A DNA stretch of 64,000 bases. Source: Rugalucina vietnamica (taxonomy: Eukaryota; Mollusca; Bivalvia; Lucinida; Lucinidae). The position numbers and the translations under genes are program-made. Positions 42,756 to 53,819 of the stretch are shown piece after piece. The notes below the pieces were generated by a model. It did not search any database and was not told where the DNA came from. It saw nothing but the letters and a program-made list of their open reading frames with translations. Positions within the stretch are counted from its first letter, which is position 1. Each line of letters begins with the position of its first letter. The DNA is taken from NCBI GenBank assembly GCA_964017185.1, contig OZ024876.1:28054278-28118277 (forward strand), written 5' to 3'.

Positions 42756-42947
42756 ATTTATGCTTGTAATGAATTTGCAATAGATAGTTTTCATTATTGG
42801 ATTCTATCATTATTTTATATTTTACTAATATTGATAGCATTATGTGGTGATGCGGATGTCAGAAACGTAAACAAAATGTGGACAAATTGCACTTAAAATT
42901 CTGGAACACACGTTCTTCACACAAGAAGCCTCCATGATCAATGGATG

Positions 42948-43180
42948 CATAAGGAAAACATGTCCCTGAAATAAATACCCCCTTGTACCCCACTGTTATA
43001 TAATAAAACTGGGGTATGCAGGGGTATACCCATTTTATTATTTCGCTGAGGCGGTTCTAACGTGTACCCACAATCTATGTTTTGAGCAAAAATGAGAAAA
43101 TATCAATTTTTTCTACTGAAACTTTTCATTTTTACAACTTTAAAAATCTCTGTATATTGCATGGGCAAGTTTTCGTAATG
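42948..43180 (+). mobile_element. Family A copy
   Basis: CATAAGGAAAACATGTCCCT through GGGGTATGCAGGGGTATACC to TATTGCATGGGCAAGTTTTC and GTAATG. One arm of the core (GAGGCGGTTCTAACGTGTAC) remains and the other is deleted. Confidence 0.8.
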
Positions 43181-43920
43181 AAACAATCCCAATGAGTAGA
43201 ACTCAATATTGCAAATATTTTCTTGTTCCTCAATAAAAAAAAATCTTCATACAAGAATATTTAGAATGAAAGAAAACAGTGAAAAGGCTCTATTGGACAA
43301 CACGAACAATATAATCTGGAATCAAAACAATATAATGTATTTAATTTGATTTCATAATACACTATAGTGCCACCGGATGAGTCTGTCTACATACGGTTTG
43401 TGCATGTTCATACCACGTTCATCCTAAACGTCAAATGTTACCAGAAACGAAAAACTGTTATAATGAATGGTATCTTATGTTCACTTCTCTTATTCAATTA
43501 AGCAACGATGTTTTTAAATTACTTCGGATTTCAATAAAGTTACGACTTCCAGACTTCCAGAATAAATGTAAAACGACCATGTTGCTTAAGCATTATTCTA
43601 CGTCAATTAACTACTTCGTGACATTTTCGTTCGAATGATTACTAAGTCCTTGTCAAAGAAATGAGCTTCTATATCAGTTAAACAGTTTTGTAATTTACGA
43701 TTTATTTTGACTTCAGTGCTCAGTGTATGGTTCTGTGTATTTTATTTCTGTAATTATAAATAAACTGCTTAACTAATCCGGAATGAAAGAGTCCGTTAAA
43801 TTCATGTGTGCCTATAATGTCCACAATATATGCATTTTTGAAGATACCCGTCTATCTTGATTCAAGTTTATAAAAATCTCATTTTCATTGTAATAACACA
43901 CGAAGGAAGTAAGACGGAGG
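43181..43920. other. Unassigned sequence
   Basis: A 67-codon plus-strand frame (43435-43638) has no other support. Nothing else seen. Confidence 0.45.
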
Positions 43921-43990
43921 GCGGTGGCCTAGAAGTTAGCGCGTCGGACACAAGATGGATAGAGTGAGAGGTCCCAATGGTGCCGGGCTA
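43921..43990 (+). mobile_element. Degenerate tRNA-like SINE head
   Basis: GGGCGGTGGCCTAGAAGTTA and GCGCGTCGGAC give an A-box type start. The expected B-box is degraded to GAGGTCCCAATGGTGCC. Confidence 0.4.
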
Positions 43991-44299
43991 TCCTTTTATT
44001 TGTTCTCGAACGGTTTGTCCGATGGAAACAAATATTGTCTTTGTTGACTACATATGTCGTGCACGTCAGTTGTTTATACAGTTGACCAAGTGTGTAACTC
44101 ATAATTACTTTTCAAATTGATCAACTTTGGCTTTGTCAGTATGTGGGCTTTTAGATCAAGAATTCTGTTGTTGAGCCATTTACAAGACAATTATGCGTGA
44201 AATAGGAACTGATGCATTGTGGCTACGAATTTGACATTTTCATCTTTTTCTTTTTACTTTTATTTTCGTTCAATTCTTCTATTCATTCGCAGGTATATT
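43991..44299. other. Unassigned sequence
   Basis: Nothing recognised. Confidence 0.5.
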
Positions 44300-44935
44300 T
44301 TGCTGCAACGTGACACAAATGTCTGAAACTCTAGCCCCACTGCTCCTAGGATCGCCTAAGGTCGTCTTACAACCAATTTAAGATTACGTTATTGTGATAA
44401 TCACAGGTAAACCCAGTGGCTCGTAAGGCCGATCTTAAGTGAGTTTTGAAGGTAAACGTATTCTTTTGAGAAAATTATGTTTTAAAGGGCATCTCACATG
44501 TAAGTATCCGAGATCATCCTACGCTCGATCCTGCGTTCTTGAGCAATCGTAAGATGAAAATCCGCCGCAGACGATTTTTATACGTGTTTAAAATTCTGCC
44601 GGAAAACAATCTTAAACAGGTCCTAAGATTGCCATGGACGTGATACGCCAGAGATGTACCGTTAATTTGAGTGAATACGTCATTTATTTGATGACGCAAG
44701 AAACCGCTTGTTTCCTAAAATAATTTGACGCGCTGCAAGAGAGATAGCTTGATCGGTCAGTCTAAAATGTTTAATCGAGTATATTTGACAAAATCATAGG
44801 ATTGTGTTCCATCCGAAAGATTACTTACGATCGGTCTTGAGGTAATGCAAATTCCTGAATATTGGTCTTAACACCCCCGAATCTTAAGAATATCTCACAT
44901 TTCTGCAATCGTACGACCTACTGGGACCGGGCCTA
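44300..44935. repeat. Region rich in ATCGTAAG / GATCTTAAG-type motifs
   Basis: GGTCGTCTTAC, CAATTTAAGATTACG, GCCGATCTTAAG, AATCGTAAGATG, CAATCTTAAACAGG, TCCTAAGATTG, TTACGATCGGTCTTG and AATCGTACGACC recur in both orientations. The texture is similar to 11746-12190. It is probably a decayed element with multiple internal inverted repeats. Confidence 0.5.
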
Positions 44936-45574
44936 AATGGATTTTGAATAGTCAATCTATAATAATTGAATAAATGTGTGACATGTTCATATTAATGTTT
45001 ATAAATTTATCACGTAATAGTTGACACAGAATCTCTAGAGACATTCAGGACAAAGTACCTATATCGACCATTTCCCGTTAATTAATTAAGGTCGTGATTG
45101 TATCTAATCAACGATAATTGTCAAGCTGATTTAGCCAGATTCATCTACATCGCCGGTTCAGCCGTTTCTGGTTTCTGACCTTATCGAACGAATTGGGCTG
45201 GCCGTACAACCTTCAACACTAGTGATATGTATTTGTTTATACTTTCTGGTGGCTAGTAGATGACTCGTGTTTCGTATGAAACATAAACCGCACAGCCCAT
45301 GTGCGTCATTGCTTCGAGCGCGCTTCATATAGTATTTCTAATGACGCGACATATTTTATCAAGCGATTCTTTTCGTAGAATGTAGTGAAAGCTAATTGTC
45401 GATTTTTTGGAATGCATTAGCTCTCAATTTTGCGACCTCTATGTATCTCATTTAATTTTTACTTGTCACTCTTAAGTTAAGCTAATTAGATTTATAAAAC
45501 GAATTTCTTTAAAACATGTTTCAGAGACATATCGACAAGCGAAAATTGACTTGCATGTACTTAAAAAAATCAAC
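44936..45574. other. Unassigned sequence
   Basis: Nothing recognised. Confidence 0.5.
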
Positions 45575-45672
45575 ATGATCAGTACCAGCAGTCCATACCC
45601 TGGATTATCATCGCCATAAACTATATAAAAGTGGGGTTTTAGGGGGTATTCAATACACGGACTTGTCATCCT
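45575..45672 (-). mobile_element. Family A fragment (left end)
   Basis: On the minus strand: GACAAGTCCGTGTATTGAAT, ACCCCCTAAAACCCCAC, TTTTATATAGTTTATGG. It is truncated after about 100 bp. Confidence 0.65.
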
Positions 45673-45976
45673 GATATGTACTATATTTTTGTACAGACAT
45701 GCTTATAAGATGTCAAATTGCAAAATTATGATACATGTTACACAATCATACTACTCAGAAACGTGTTTCCTTTGCAAACTAAGATAATATCATCAAATAT
45801 ATTGAATATCAAATTATTGATGAAGTTATTTAAATCTATTGCAAACCTTTGTAAATGAAGAAAGCAAATTTGCATGAGAATCAACCAACGTCATGGTTTG
45901 GGTTTTGTTTCTTTAAAAAGACAAAATTAGATTTAACATGTTTCTCATAAATACCCTATCAATACATTGACACCAG

Positions 45977-46247
45977 AAGAAACTTCTGTGGTGGTTCTTA
46001 TTGTTTTATGTCTTGGTGTTTATTTTTTGTGTGCTGTTTGCGCCTTATGTATGTTTTCATATTTTTAGTTAAGTTAAGGTAACTGAGTGACCACCTATTG
46101 GGAAAATAGCTGCTCATTCGGCTTACGAAATGTTTTCATGGTATAAGTTCCTGATTGTTAATTTAGTTTTTTTCCACTTCGGTTTTTCGAGTGGGAATCT
46201 TTTTCTGATTGCGCCTTTTCCTGATCGTTGCCTACTTGTACCTTTTC
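45977..46247 (+). mobile_element. Family C 3' fragment, hit by a SINE at its 3' edge
   Basis: GAAACTTCTGTGGTGGTTCT through ACTGAGTGACCACCTATTGG to the terminus TTGCCTACTTGTACCTTTTC. Immediately downstream lies the target duplication of the SINE at 46260. Confidence 0.88.
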
Positions 46248-46259
46248 ACAATACTGAAG

Positions 46260-46587
46260 ACCGGTCTCGGTAGCTCAGTAGGTAGATTGTCCGCTCCGAG
46301 AACGGGAGGTACCTGGTTCGATCCCGGGCCGCGACATACCAAAGTCGTTAACAATGGTACTAGTTGCTCCCCGCTTGGCACTCGGATTTTCGGGGTAGGG
46401 CTAGGACTGGTCGCTCCGGTGTCAGTATAATGTGACTGGGCGTGGTATCAGGTGAAAGTGTCTGGGATCTGATACCACGGTGAGGCAGCACTATAAAAGT
46501 GAACATTGAGCTCCTGTCACAACCAGACACCGTCGTGATATGACAGATAATGTTGAAAGCGACGTTAAACCGGAACAAACAAACAAA
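46260..46587 (+). mobile_element. Complete tRNA-derived SINE with 12 bp target duplication
   Basis: The head is GGTCTCGGTAGCTCAGTAGG (A-box) to CCTGGTTCGATCCCGGG (B-box). The body has GCTCCCCGCTTGGCACTCGG, CGTGGTATCAGGTG and a palindromic GATCTGATACCACG partner. The 3' end is GAAAGCGACGTTAAACC with a (AAAC)n tail. ACAATACTGAAG is duplicated at 46248-46259 and 46587-46598, overlapping the tail by one base. The perfect duplication suggests a young insertion. The central-domain family (for example Meta- or V-type) was not assigned. Confidence 0.92.
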
Positions 46588-46777
46588 CAATACTGAAGTT
46601 CGCTACCATTTCATGGATCATATGCTGCCTAGATAAGTCAATGTTCCATGTTGCTGTTGATTTATTAGAATATGGTTGCATATGAAAATGTGGAGGAAAC
46701 CTTGACTGCAACTTATTTCTAAGGTGCCTCTAACCATAAGTCTACGGACTCCACAGGCCATGCAAATATATATATAT

Positions 46778-46960
46778 CATCAGGAAAACATGTCCGTGCA
46801 ATGAATACCCCCTTAAACCCCACTTTTACATGGTAAATTGGGGTTTTCAGGGGTATGCCTAATTTTCTTATTTTTGATCCAAAAAAGGTACAAGTAGGCA
46901 AAGACATACATTGTGGGTACTCGTTAGAACCGCCGGCGGTTTTGAGCAACAATATTAACA
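46778..46960 (+). mobile_element. Family A fragment with a tiny family C insertion
   Basis: CATCAGGAAAACATGTCCGT through TTTTTGATCC, then about 19 bp (46885-46903, AAGGTACAAGTAGGCAAAG) that equal the inverted family C 3' terminus, then the family A sequence resumes at ACATTGTGGGTACTCGTTAG. The right half of the element is lost. Confidence 0.7.
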
Positions 46961-47132
46961 AGAAAAGCTTTAACATGTTTACACATGTATAAAAATAGGC
47001 GGTGGGGTTAGGATGGTATAAATGAAAACTAAATTATGTATTTTGTTCTAATTTAATGTTATGAGCACATGATAGTTTGAAGAGTCACTGCATATCTATT
47101 TAACTGAAATTGACAAGTACTCATGTCAATCA

Positions 47133-50100
47133 GAGGACCAATGGTCCAGAAATTACCCCTGAGAGTATTTTGAGCAACACAATGATTTGCAGTTTTGTAA
47201 ATATGTTTTTTAAATTCTAAATTTTCATTTTTCAAACCTGACCATCTTTTGTGTCATTACAGGCTGGTTAGAATCCTTGAAGAACAGTTTTGAGGTTAAG
47301 AGTTATTATTATTTCATATGTGCTGCATGATGAGAATGTTAGCATTTTTATATACATATATGAAAAGAAAATTTGCAGGATAGTTTTTTTTATCAGTATA
47401 TGTGCATGTGATATCATTTCTGTTCTTAAATGCAAACAACAAGGTTTTAGCATTCTGGGTGACTTTTCCCAATTTGATATTTGTATTTTTGTGTGTGATT
47501 CTATCATTTCATCATGCAGCTCATACTGCTTCTTCAGTTCAGAGAAATTAGTCTTCCGTGATATTCACTAATAGAATTTACACAGTTTCAAAGGCAGTTA
47601 AGGTACACTAGACTACAGTTAATGATTGCATAATAAGTAAAACATTTCATAATGCATATTAATTGTTGAAAACTTAACATATAAACTGACTTCTTTCATA
47701 TGAGCTGCATCATAAATAATAACACTCATCAGCTGTGAAACCTTGCATACAGAAGATAAAGTGACTAGTATTCGTATCTGACACATTGTTGTAAAATTTT
47801 CAACTTTTATTGAAATCCTGATGATGATATTTCACTTGACACAGCTCATATCTATCTATTTTGTATGAATAAAATGAGTCTCTCATGATTTTTTTTCAAT
47901 GTTGAGCTTAACGCTTGTAATTCCAGTTTTCATACAGAGTCAGACAACAATGCATATAAAGTTACATTCAGAAGATGAACTATTTTCTAAATAAAACTAG
48001 AAAAATGCCTTGAGAGGCATGTATACCCCTGGCTGGTAGCCACCAAGCTTCTCTCCCTATCAAAGCAACCCTGCACATGTTCACGCCTGAAATTGAACCT
48101 CAAATCCCTAATGAAAGACAGTGCCTTCCCTTATCAAGTACAATTTAGAAATAAGCACTGTAAAAGACTTTACGTATAAAGATGGGGGAGTGTAGTTTTA
48201 GAATGACAGATATTTTTAGAGTGGTATACAGAGCTGACGTGTATACCCAATCTAAGACATAAGCACGGACATTGTGGGTCAGGTCCTCAGTCCTAGATTG
48301 AAATGAAAATAGGGTAGCCATTCTTAAAAAAAATGTCCTAGATCTTGACCTCCTAGATCTCCCCCCCCCCCCACAATGCATGAACCCTAGGGTTGGGTCT
48401 AACCCTTATGTGGCACTTATGGTGTATGCAGGAATGCTCTCTGTCACATGGTTGTCAAGATATAAACCTACAGAATATTAATCTTGGTAACTGTTGTATT
48501 ATATAAATGTGTCCTAGATTTTGACCTCCAGCCCCACCCCTATTGTTTGATGCCATGGAATATACCTTAACATTCTATTTAATGCCCGTGCATTTATCAT
48601 AAACAATGCACTTTCTATAGAAGGGGATGGGCGTTTATTGGAGGCTACACTGTTTGGCAACATTCAAGCATTCATATAAAGGATTTGAAATCATTGGTGG
48701 TCCTAAATAGCATGTTTTTTCGCCTGGAAACAAATTGTCTGTCTATCGATTTTCAGGTAAAGGATGGTAAGTTGATTTTGTGGTATAAGTTGTCTGAATT
48801 TATAATTGCCATTTATTCGGACTACAAGAGAAAAAATGACTTGGTTTTTTTTTACTTATATGGTTTAAGCGCAGTTAGAAATTTACTGCTTAATAATATA
48901 CATGTAGGATTTTCCAAAATATTTCCAAAGTGGACGTTAATTAGAGGTTCCTGGAATTCCAAAACTTGCAGATAAAATGGCCATTTGGGGCATCAAAATA
49001 GGGGGATGGGCATTTATTAGAGTATGGGCGTTTAATAGAATACTAACGGTAATTCAACCCTAAAGGGCATCTATGATCTAAATAGGAATATCTTCCTATG
49101 AGGTATTTGTTAAGATATAACTTACAGAAGAAAAACACCATGTAAAAAGCACATTTTTAAGATGACCTAGATTTTGAACTCTAGCCCCATCCATGGGCAT
49201 CGACCCTCGGGTCCGAACTCCTTGAAACAAAGCAAACCTTATAGGGTACCTTAAGTCCAAATATGAATTTCGGACAGTTAGCTCATAAAATATACACCAC
49301 CAGAGAAACTTTAACCAAAACTTTGACCAAAATTAAAGGTGACCTAGATTTTGACCTCTAGCCCCACCCCTGGGCATGGACCCTGGGGTCCTAACTCATG
49401 GAAACAAAGCAAACCCTATAGCGTACCTATGGTCCAAATATGAATGGTTTCTGATCATTGGTTCATGAGATATAAACCACCAGAGAAACTGTAACCCAAA
49501 CTACAAACGCTCTGGAATTACGAACGAAGAAACAAACAGACGAACAGAAAAGCGAAAACTATATTCCAATCGGTATAACAACACAAGTTTAAAATAAGAC
49601 GGCAATTCACTCTACACAACTCTTATCATCATGATTAGTTGCCATCTATCATAAATACAACCCCTTTCACTCAAGTTTGCCATTTACCATTTACATTATG
49701 CAAGAAGACCAGGAGTTGTTGAAGATCTTAGTTTCTTCTCATGTTGTCCACAAAGACATCTAGATTGATTGATCAGCTGATTTGAGTGAGTTTCAAACTA
49801 AATGACCTTCAAAACAGCAAACTCAAGTGTAATTTTTATCGGTCCATGTGGAATTTTGGCCATGTAGATACTGATACTTACCTGCTAAAATTGATAAAAT
49901 TCTGCTTTTGTCCCTATCTTATTTCAAATGTGTGTTCATAATATGCATTGTATATGTTGTGCAAAGAATTTGGAAATAAAAATGTGCTTTAACCAAACAA
50001 TTTATGTGGAGGCTCCACATAAAATTTTAACTTGATCGGCCAATCCGTTTCAGAGAAGATCTTTGAAATTGTGGACGCCGACAGACGCCAACGCCGGATC

Positions 50101-50152
50101 ATGCCTATACTAAAAGCTCACCTTGTAAGCCGAAAAGCTCAGGTGAGCTAAT
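47133..50152 (-). mobile_element. Composite repeat region bounded by family B-type ends
   Basis: The left side has CAGAGGACCAATGGTCC (47133), the inverted family B right end. The right side (49900-50152) has CGTTTCAGAGAAGATCTTTG and ACCTTGTAAGCC..AGCTCAGGTGAGCT, the inverted left end. Between them the standard 456 bp units are missing. Instead, a different unit with CCTAGATTTTGACCTCTAGC and CCCACCCCTGGGCATGGACC recurs at about 48334, 48511, 49165 and 49347. Whether this is one 3 kb variant or two unrelated ends is not settled. No coding frame is supported. Confidence 0.55.
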
Positions 50153-50429
50153 AAAAAGTTACCTGATTAACATACAAACTTGATAAACCTAAACGCACAA
50201 ATGGCAAGCTTGAGTGAAAGGGGCTGTAAAATGAGTGTCCCATGTTTTTGCAATGTTGAGCTTAATGCTCCTTATGTGTATTCAAAGGTAATTTACAACA
50301 CATATAGTTTAGCTCTGATATACAAGTATACAGCTAGGCCTTGCAACCTGAATTATTGTAATGTAAACATAAGTCTTTTTTCCTCCACTATATTTTGTCT
50401 CCCAGTCCCATTATTTCCATCCCGTGCTA

Positions 50430-50485
50430 TCAGCTCCAGGACAAAAAGGCCTCAGTGGTGGATACTACAGATCTTTTATGTGGAA
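50430..50485 (-). CDS. Possible last exon (weak)
   Basis: A good acceptor-like TTAAATTCAATTTTTCAG is followed by a frame PHKRSVVSTTEAFLSWS ending in TGA. It lies downstream on the same strand as the exons at 51573 and 52642, but its phase does not join 51573-51712 directly, so another exon would be needed. The plus strand is open over the same bases. Confidence 0.2.
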
Positions 50486-50864
50486 CTGAAAAATTGAATT
50501 TAAAATAAGCCTAGTCAAAGCCCAGATTTATTTAATGTCAGATAATTATTACATGCAACAATAGCTACAACTAGATTTTCAAAAGCAATGTTTCTGTATA
50601 GACTGTTCTTATGTAGGAAGTATGACATTGGTATTTATTTTCTGATATGATAAAATTGACAAGGAAGTGCATTAAGGGCCCTTGATTTCCAAATCCAAAG
50701 ATTTTCTACTGGTATTGATAAATTAATCATTTTTTGGTTGTTGTTTTTTTTCACAAAAACAGAAAAATGAAACAAATTATTTCCAAACCATAAGGGTCAA
50801 AACCATCAAAAAAGACATTATTTTCATTTACATCTATTTCAGCTGTGCCAAGAGAAACCCAGAA

Positions 50865-51062
50865 CTTCTCATAATATGCTAAAACAAAGAAGCCGATCAG
50901 CTGTTCAGTAACTGCACAGCTGATCGCTGCCTTTGTTTTAGCTTCAATGATAGTATAAACCCTATTATTATTTAGTTAAATCTGAAATTTCGAGCCGTTG
51001 GCTTTCCCTTGTAACTGTATAGACAGGTTTGTGTAGGACCAGGCCACATGGTTAAAAAAACT
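50865..51062 (+). mobile_element. Family D fragment
   Basis: GCCGATCAGCTGTTCAGTAA with its inverted GCACAGCTGATCG partner, TGATAGTATAAACCCT, AATCTGAAATTTCGAG and GGTTTGTGTAGGACCAGGC follow the family D order. Both termini are degraded. Confidence 0.6.
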
Positions 51063-51264
51063 TTTTCATGCTCAATACAGTTGATCTTGAAATTTTAGGA
51101 ACTCCTAAATTAAAAGCGTAGCCAAAGCAGTTGGTATATCTTTATGTTAAAAACAACAACAACAACAAAAAAAAAACTAGAATTTATCCTGCATATAAAT
51201 GCTAAAATGGTAATGGTAACATTTAAGAGATGTATAAATCTTTTGTCTCAGCTGAGTTGAGCAC

Positions 51265-51345
51265 CAAAAAAAGCTTTATAACCTCAAGGCCTTGTCCAGA
51301 ACACTGAAGACCAGGCCCTGAGGTTATAAAACTTTTTTCAAGATC
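51265..51345. repeat. Short inverted repeat
   Basis: GCTTTATAACCTCAAGGCCT faces AGGCCCTGAGGTTATAAAAC with a loop of about 25 nt. Confidence 0.75.
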
Positions 51346-51572
51346 AGCTGAGCATGAAATGTCAACTGCTCATAAATGCTGAAATAGTAGAAATTAGTGG
51401 AAAATTCAGGTTCAGTACTCAACAACTAGTAATTTATCCTGCCCATAAACATTTCCTTTATTGTATTTTTATATTTATGAGCATTATAAGTTTTAGCTTC
51501 AGCTGAGCTGAGCATGGAAAAAAGTTTTTTATCCTTGAGGCCAGTTTTCTCCCATGATGGCTCATTTCTTAC

Positions 51573-51712
51573 CTTGAGCTGGTTAAACCCCGAGTAATTC
51601 TCCGAGATTGAGATCTGCGTAATAAGTATGTGGTCTGTAAACGTCGGTTGTGCCAAGCCACAAGGGATGCCTGTTGGGACTGTTGCTGAGCTGTTTTGGA
51701 GGCACCACCCTC
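51573..51712 (-). CDS. Putative internal exon of an unrecognised protein
   Basis: The acceptor-like GTCTCTATTTTAG and strong donor CAAG|GTAAGA bound 140 bp. In the frame that starts in phase 0 the peptide reads EGGASKTAQQQSQQASLVAW, then HNRRLQTTYLLRRSQSRRIT and ends TRGLTSS. It is a Gln-rich then Arg-rich helix-like segment. A second frame is also open, so the choice rests on the preceding exon at 52642-52692, which ends in phase 0 and joins this one cleanly. No domain is recognised. The exon leaves two bases for the next one. Confidence 0.45.
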
Positions 51713-52641
51713 CTAAAATAGAGACAATGCTTTGATTAAATCAATCACTGGTATTGCATGGTAGTGATGGATTAAGCAGGAAACAATTTAAAGAGATTCT
51801 GACAATCTGATAAGTTTTTTAATGCCAACTTGATGAAACTAATGCCCTTACTCAAACAGCATAGTTCAGAACAGACTGGGCAGATGCCCTGGTTGACCGA
51901 AGTCTTAATAGTTTGTTTGTATTACTGTTAAACATCCAAGCATGTTTAACTCATAACTGCTGAAACAGAGCCATCATTTCCTGGGTATCTAACCAGTTCT
52001 CTATGGAATTACTTGAAATCAATGTGCTACACGACATAACTCAGTGACTTCTCACTAGGATTCACATAAGACCTTTGACTAAAACTAAGGCCTGTTATTA
52101 AATGTTGGATTTTTGCTCATTATAAAGTGCCTCACTATAATGTGGTTTTCAATATACATGTAACATGTCAATATAACAAGCTTTCACTTATTGTCTGTGA
52201 CTATGGACCCCAAAGACAGAAATATACTGCGGTTGACCTGTACTTTCTATGGGGCTTTACTGAAAATTGGGAGTCAAAATCAAAAGCTATGCAGTCTTCA
52301 CGAAAAGTGCCGGTCTGTTGGTCAAAACCAGCGAAATTTCATTCTGACTGACAAAATATTTTATTCTGTCAGACAACAGTCCAACAAAAATTATCAAAAT
52401 TACAATGATAACATATAGATCTGCCAAAATTGGGTTTTGTCCAGCAACAAAATGCAGTCTGCCAGACAGCTGTCATGCAGCTAATAAAAAGATTTCGCGA
52501 AGACTGGCTATATGTATTAACTTGAACTTAAATCCCCGACTTCTCTATCTGGAGTCCAACACAACTTTCTATCACTTTGCAACCATGTTCCCGGAGATAC
52601 AGAAAACATTCATTTTGAAAGATAATGACTTCTAAACCTAC
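51713..52641. other. Probable intron between two putative exons
   Basis: AT-rich, with overlapping plus-strand open frames (52127-52418, 52405-52635) that have no support. Confidence 0.35.
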
Positions 52642-52692
52642 CGGTACCAATTGTTTGGCTTTCTCTGCATCTAGCTGTTGGTTATAAGCACC
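52642..52692 (-). CDS. Putative internal exon, 17 codons
   Basis: The acceptor-like CTTAATATCTTCAG and donor CCG|GTAGGT bound exactly 17 codons in phase 0 reading GAYNQQLDAEKAKQLVP. It would splice to 51573-51712 to give ...KQLVP-EGGASK..., a continuous charged helix-like segment. Short phase 0 exons are common in animal genes. No upstream exon was identified. Confidence 0.4.
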
Positions 52693-52807
52693 CTGAAGAT
52701 ATTAAGCCTTTTCCTTCATACTCTGTTTATGATACCCCTCTGTTCTAGCACAACCTACACACCAGAAAATACCAGCAACATGACACAGCGAACAAAATAC
52801 CTATCAG

Positions 52808-53028
52808 CCGCATCAAGAGAAAACCGGTCTTTGGGGTTTCCGACCAGGTCTGACACTGATCAGCCTGTACAGTCACAGAAGCAGGCTTGAGGCTTGAAGT
52901 TTTGCTATAAGTAGAAACGGAATTGTACTAAAACAAAGATGCTGATCAGCTGTGCAGTTACTGCAGAGCTGATCTGCTTTTGTTTTCGCATAGACAAAAA
53001 CCTGGTTTTCTCTTGACATGGCTCATAT
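52808..53028 (-). mobile_element. Family D, diverged copy
   Basis: GCCGCATCAAGAGAAAACCG and TTTTCTCTTGACATGGCTC are the inverted ends. GATCAGCTGTGCAGTTACTG faces the GCAGAGCTGATC arm, and TTTCCGACCAGGTCTGACAC matches the expected order for the minus orientation. No clean ATTT duplication remains. Confidence 0.75.
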
Positions 53029-53059
53029 GTAATTGTACATGGGGGGTATGGGGGGGCGA

Positions 53060-53262
53060 GGGGTTGGTATTGAGGTTTGTACATCCCACTCAACAAATTT
53101 TCAGTTATGTTGGGATAGAGTCTTCACTTCCTGGGTATTAACCAGTACTCTAGGGAGTTACTGTGTCTTGCTCAAGGACACAGCAAGGCTATCCAAGTGG
53201 GTATTGAACCCAAGACCCTTCAATTTGGGTCTGATACCCTACCAGTCCACCAGGCTCCCCTG
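53060..53262 (-). mobile_element. V-SINE-like copy, diverged
   Basis: On the minus strand: GGAGCCTGGTGGACTGGTAG (A-box region), TCTTGGGTTCAATACCCAC (B-box), GTCCTTGAGCAAGACACAGT, AGTGAAGACTCTATCCC. It is the same family as 28439 with more substitutions and no clear tail. Confidence 0.7.
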
Positions 53263-53819
53263 AAACCATCTGTCAGAATCAGTATTTCTACAAATGTAAA
53301 CGCTATGCATCATGAAGCACTTAATTTTAACAAGTGGTGTGAAATATGATACTGATGGTTCCTATGTTATAGAGTAATGGCCAATATGTGAAAGGCCTAA
53401 ACATGAAGAAAAATTACCGGTGCCCATTTAATGGGTTTTTTTTTTTCATGCTTAGGCGTTTTCACACTGACTGTGTTTTATAAGTCAGTTCCACCTTTCC
53501 AATAGATGCTTTGACGCAGCTTTAGAAAATTAAAACAAAGTCTGTTTATCTTCCGACACCGGTAATAAAATAGAATCAAGGTTGTCGTCGATGCGACAGG
53601 TCCAGCCAGCGCCCGGACCACTTATTTGGCCAAGCATGGTATTTTCTGAACACCGCTTAATGGCATCATTATACGAATCTCATCTTATTGTCATTTTCAA
53701 CACTTGACCCTCGTGTCATTGAGGCAAAGGTATAAAAATAAACAGCTTAGCCTTAAGGAATCACAAATTGTGTAAAAACAGTACTATCATTGAAACGACA
53801 CCTTGTTAATTATATGCTG
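53263..53819. other. Unassigned sequence
   Basis: Nothing recognised. Confidence 0.5.

Noticed and set aside
46260-46332. A functional tRNA gene
   Set aside because: The tRNA-like part continues into a SINE body and tail bounded by a target duplication.
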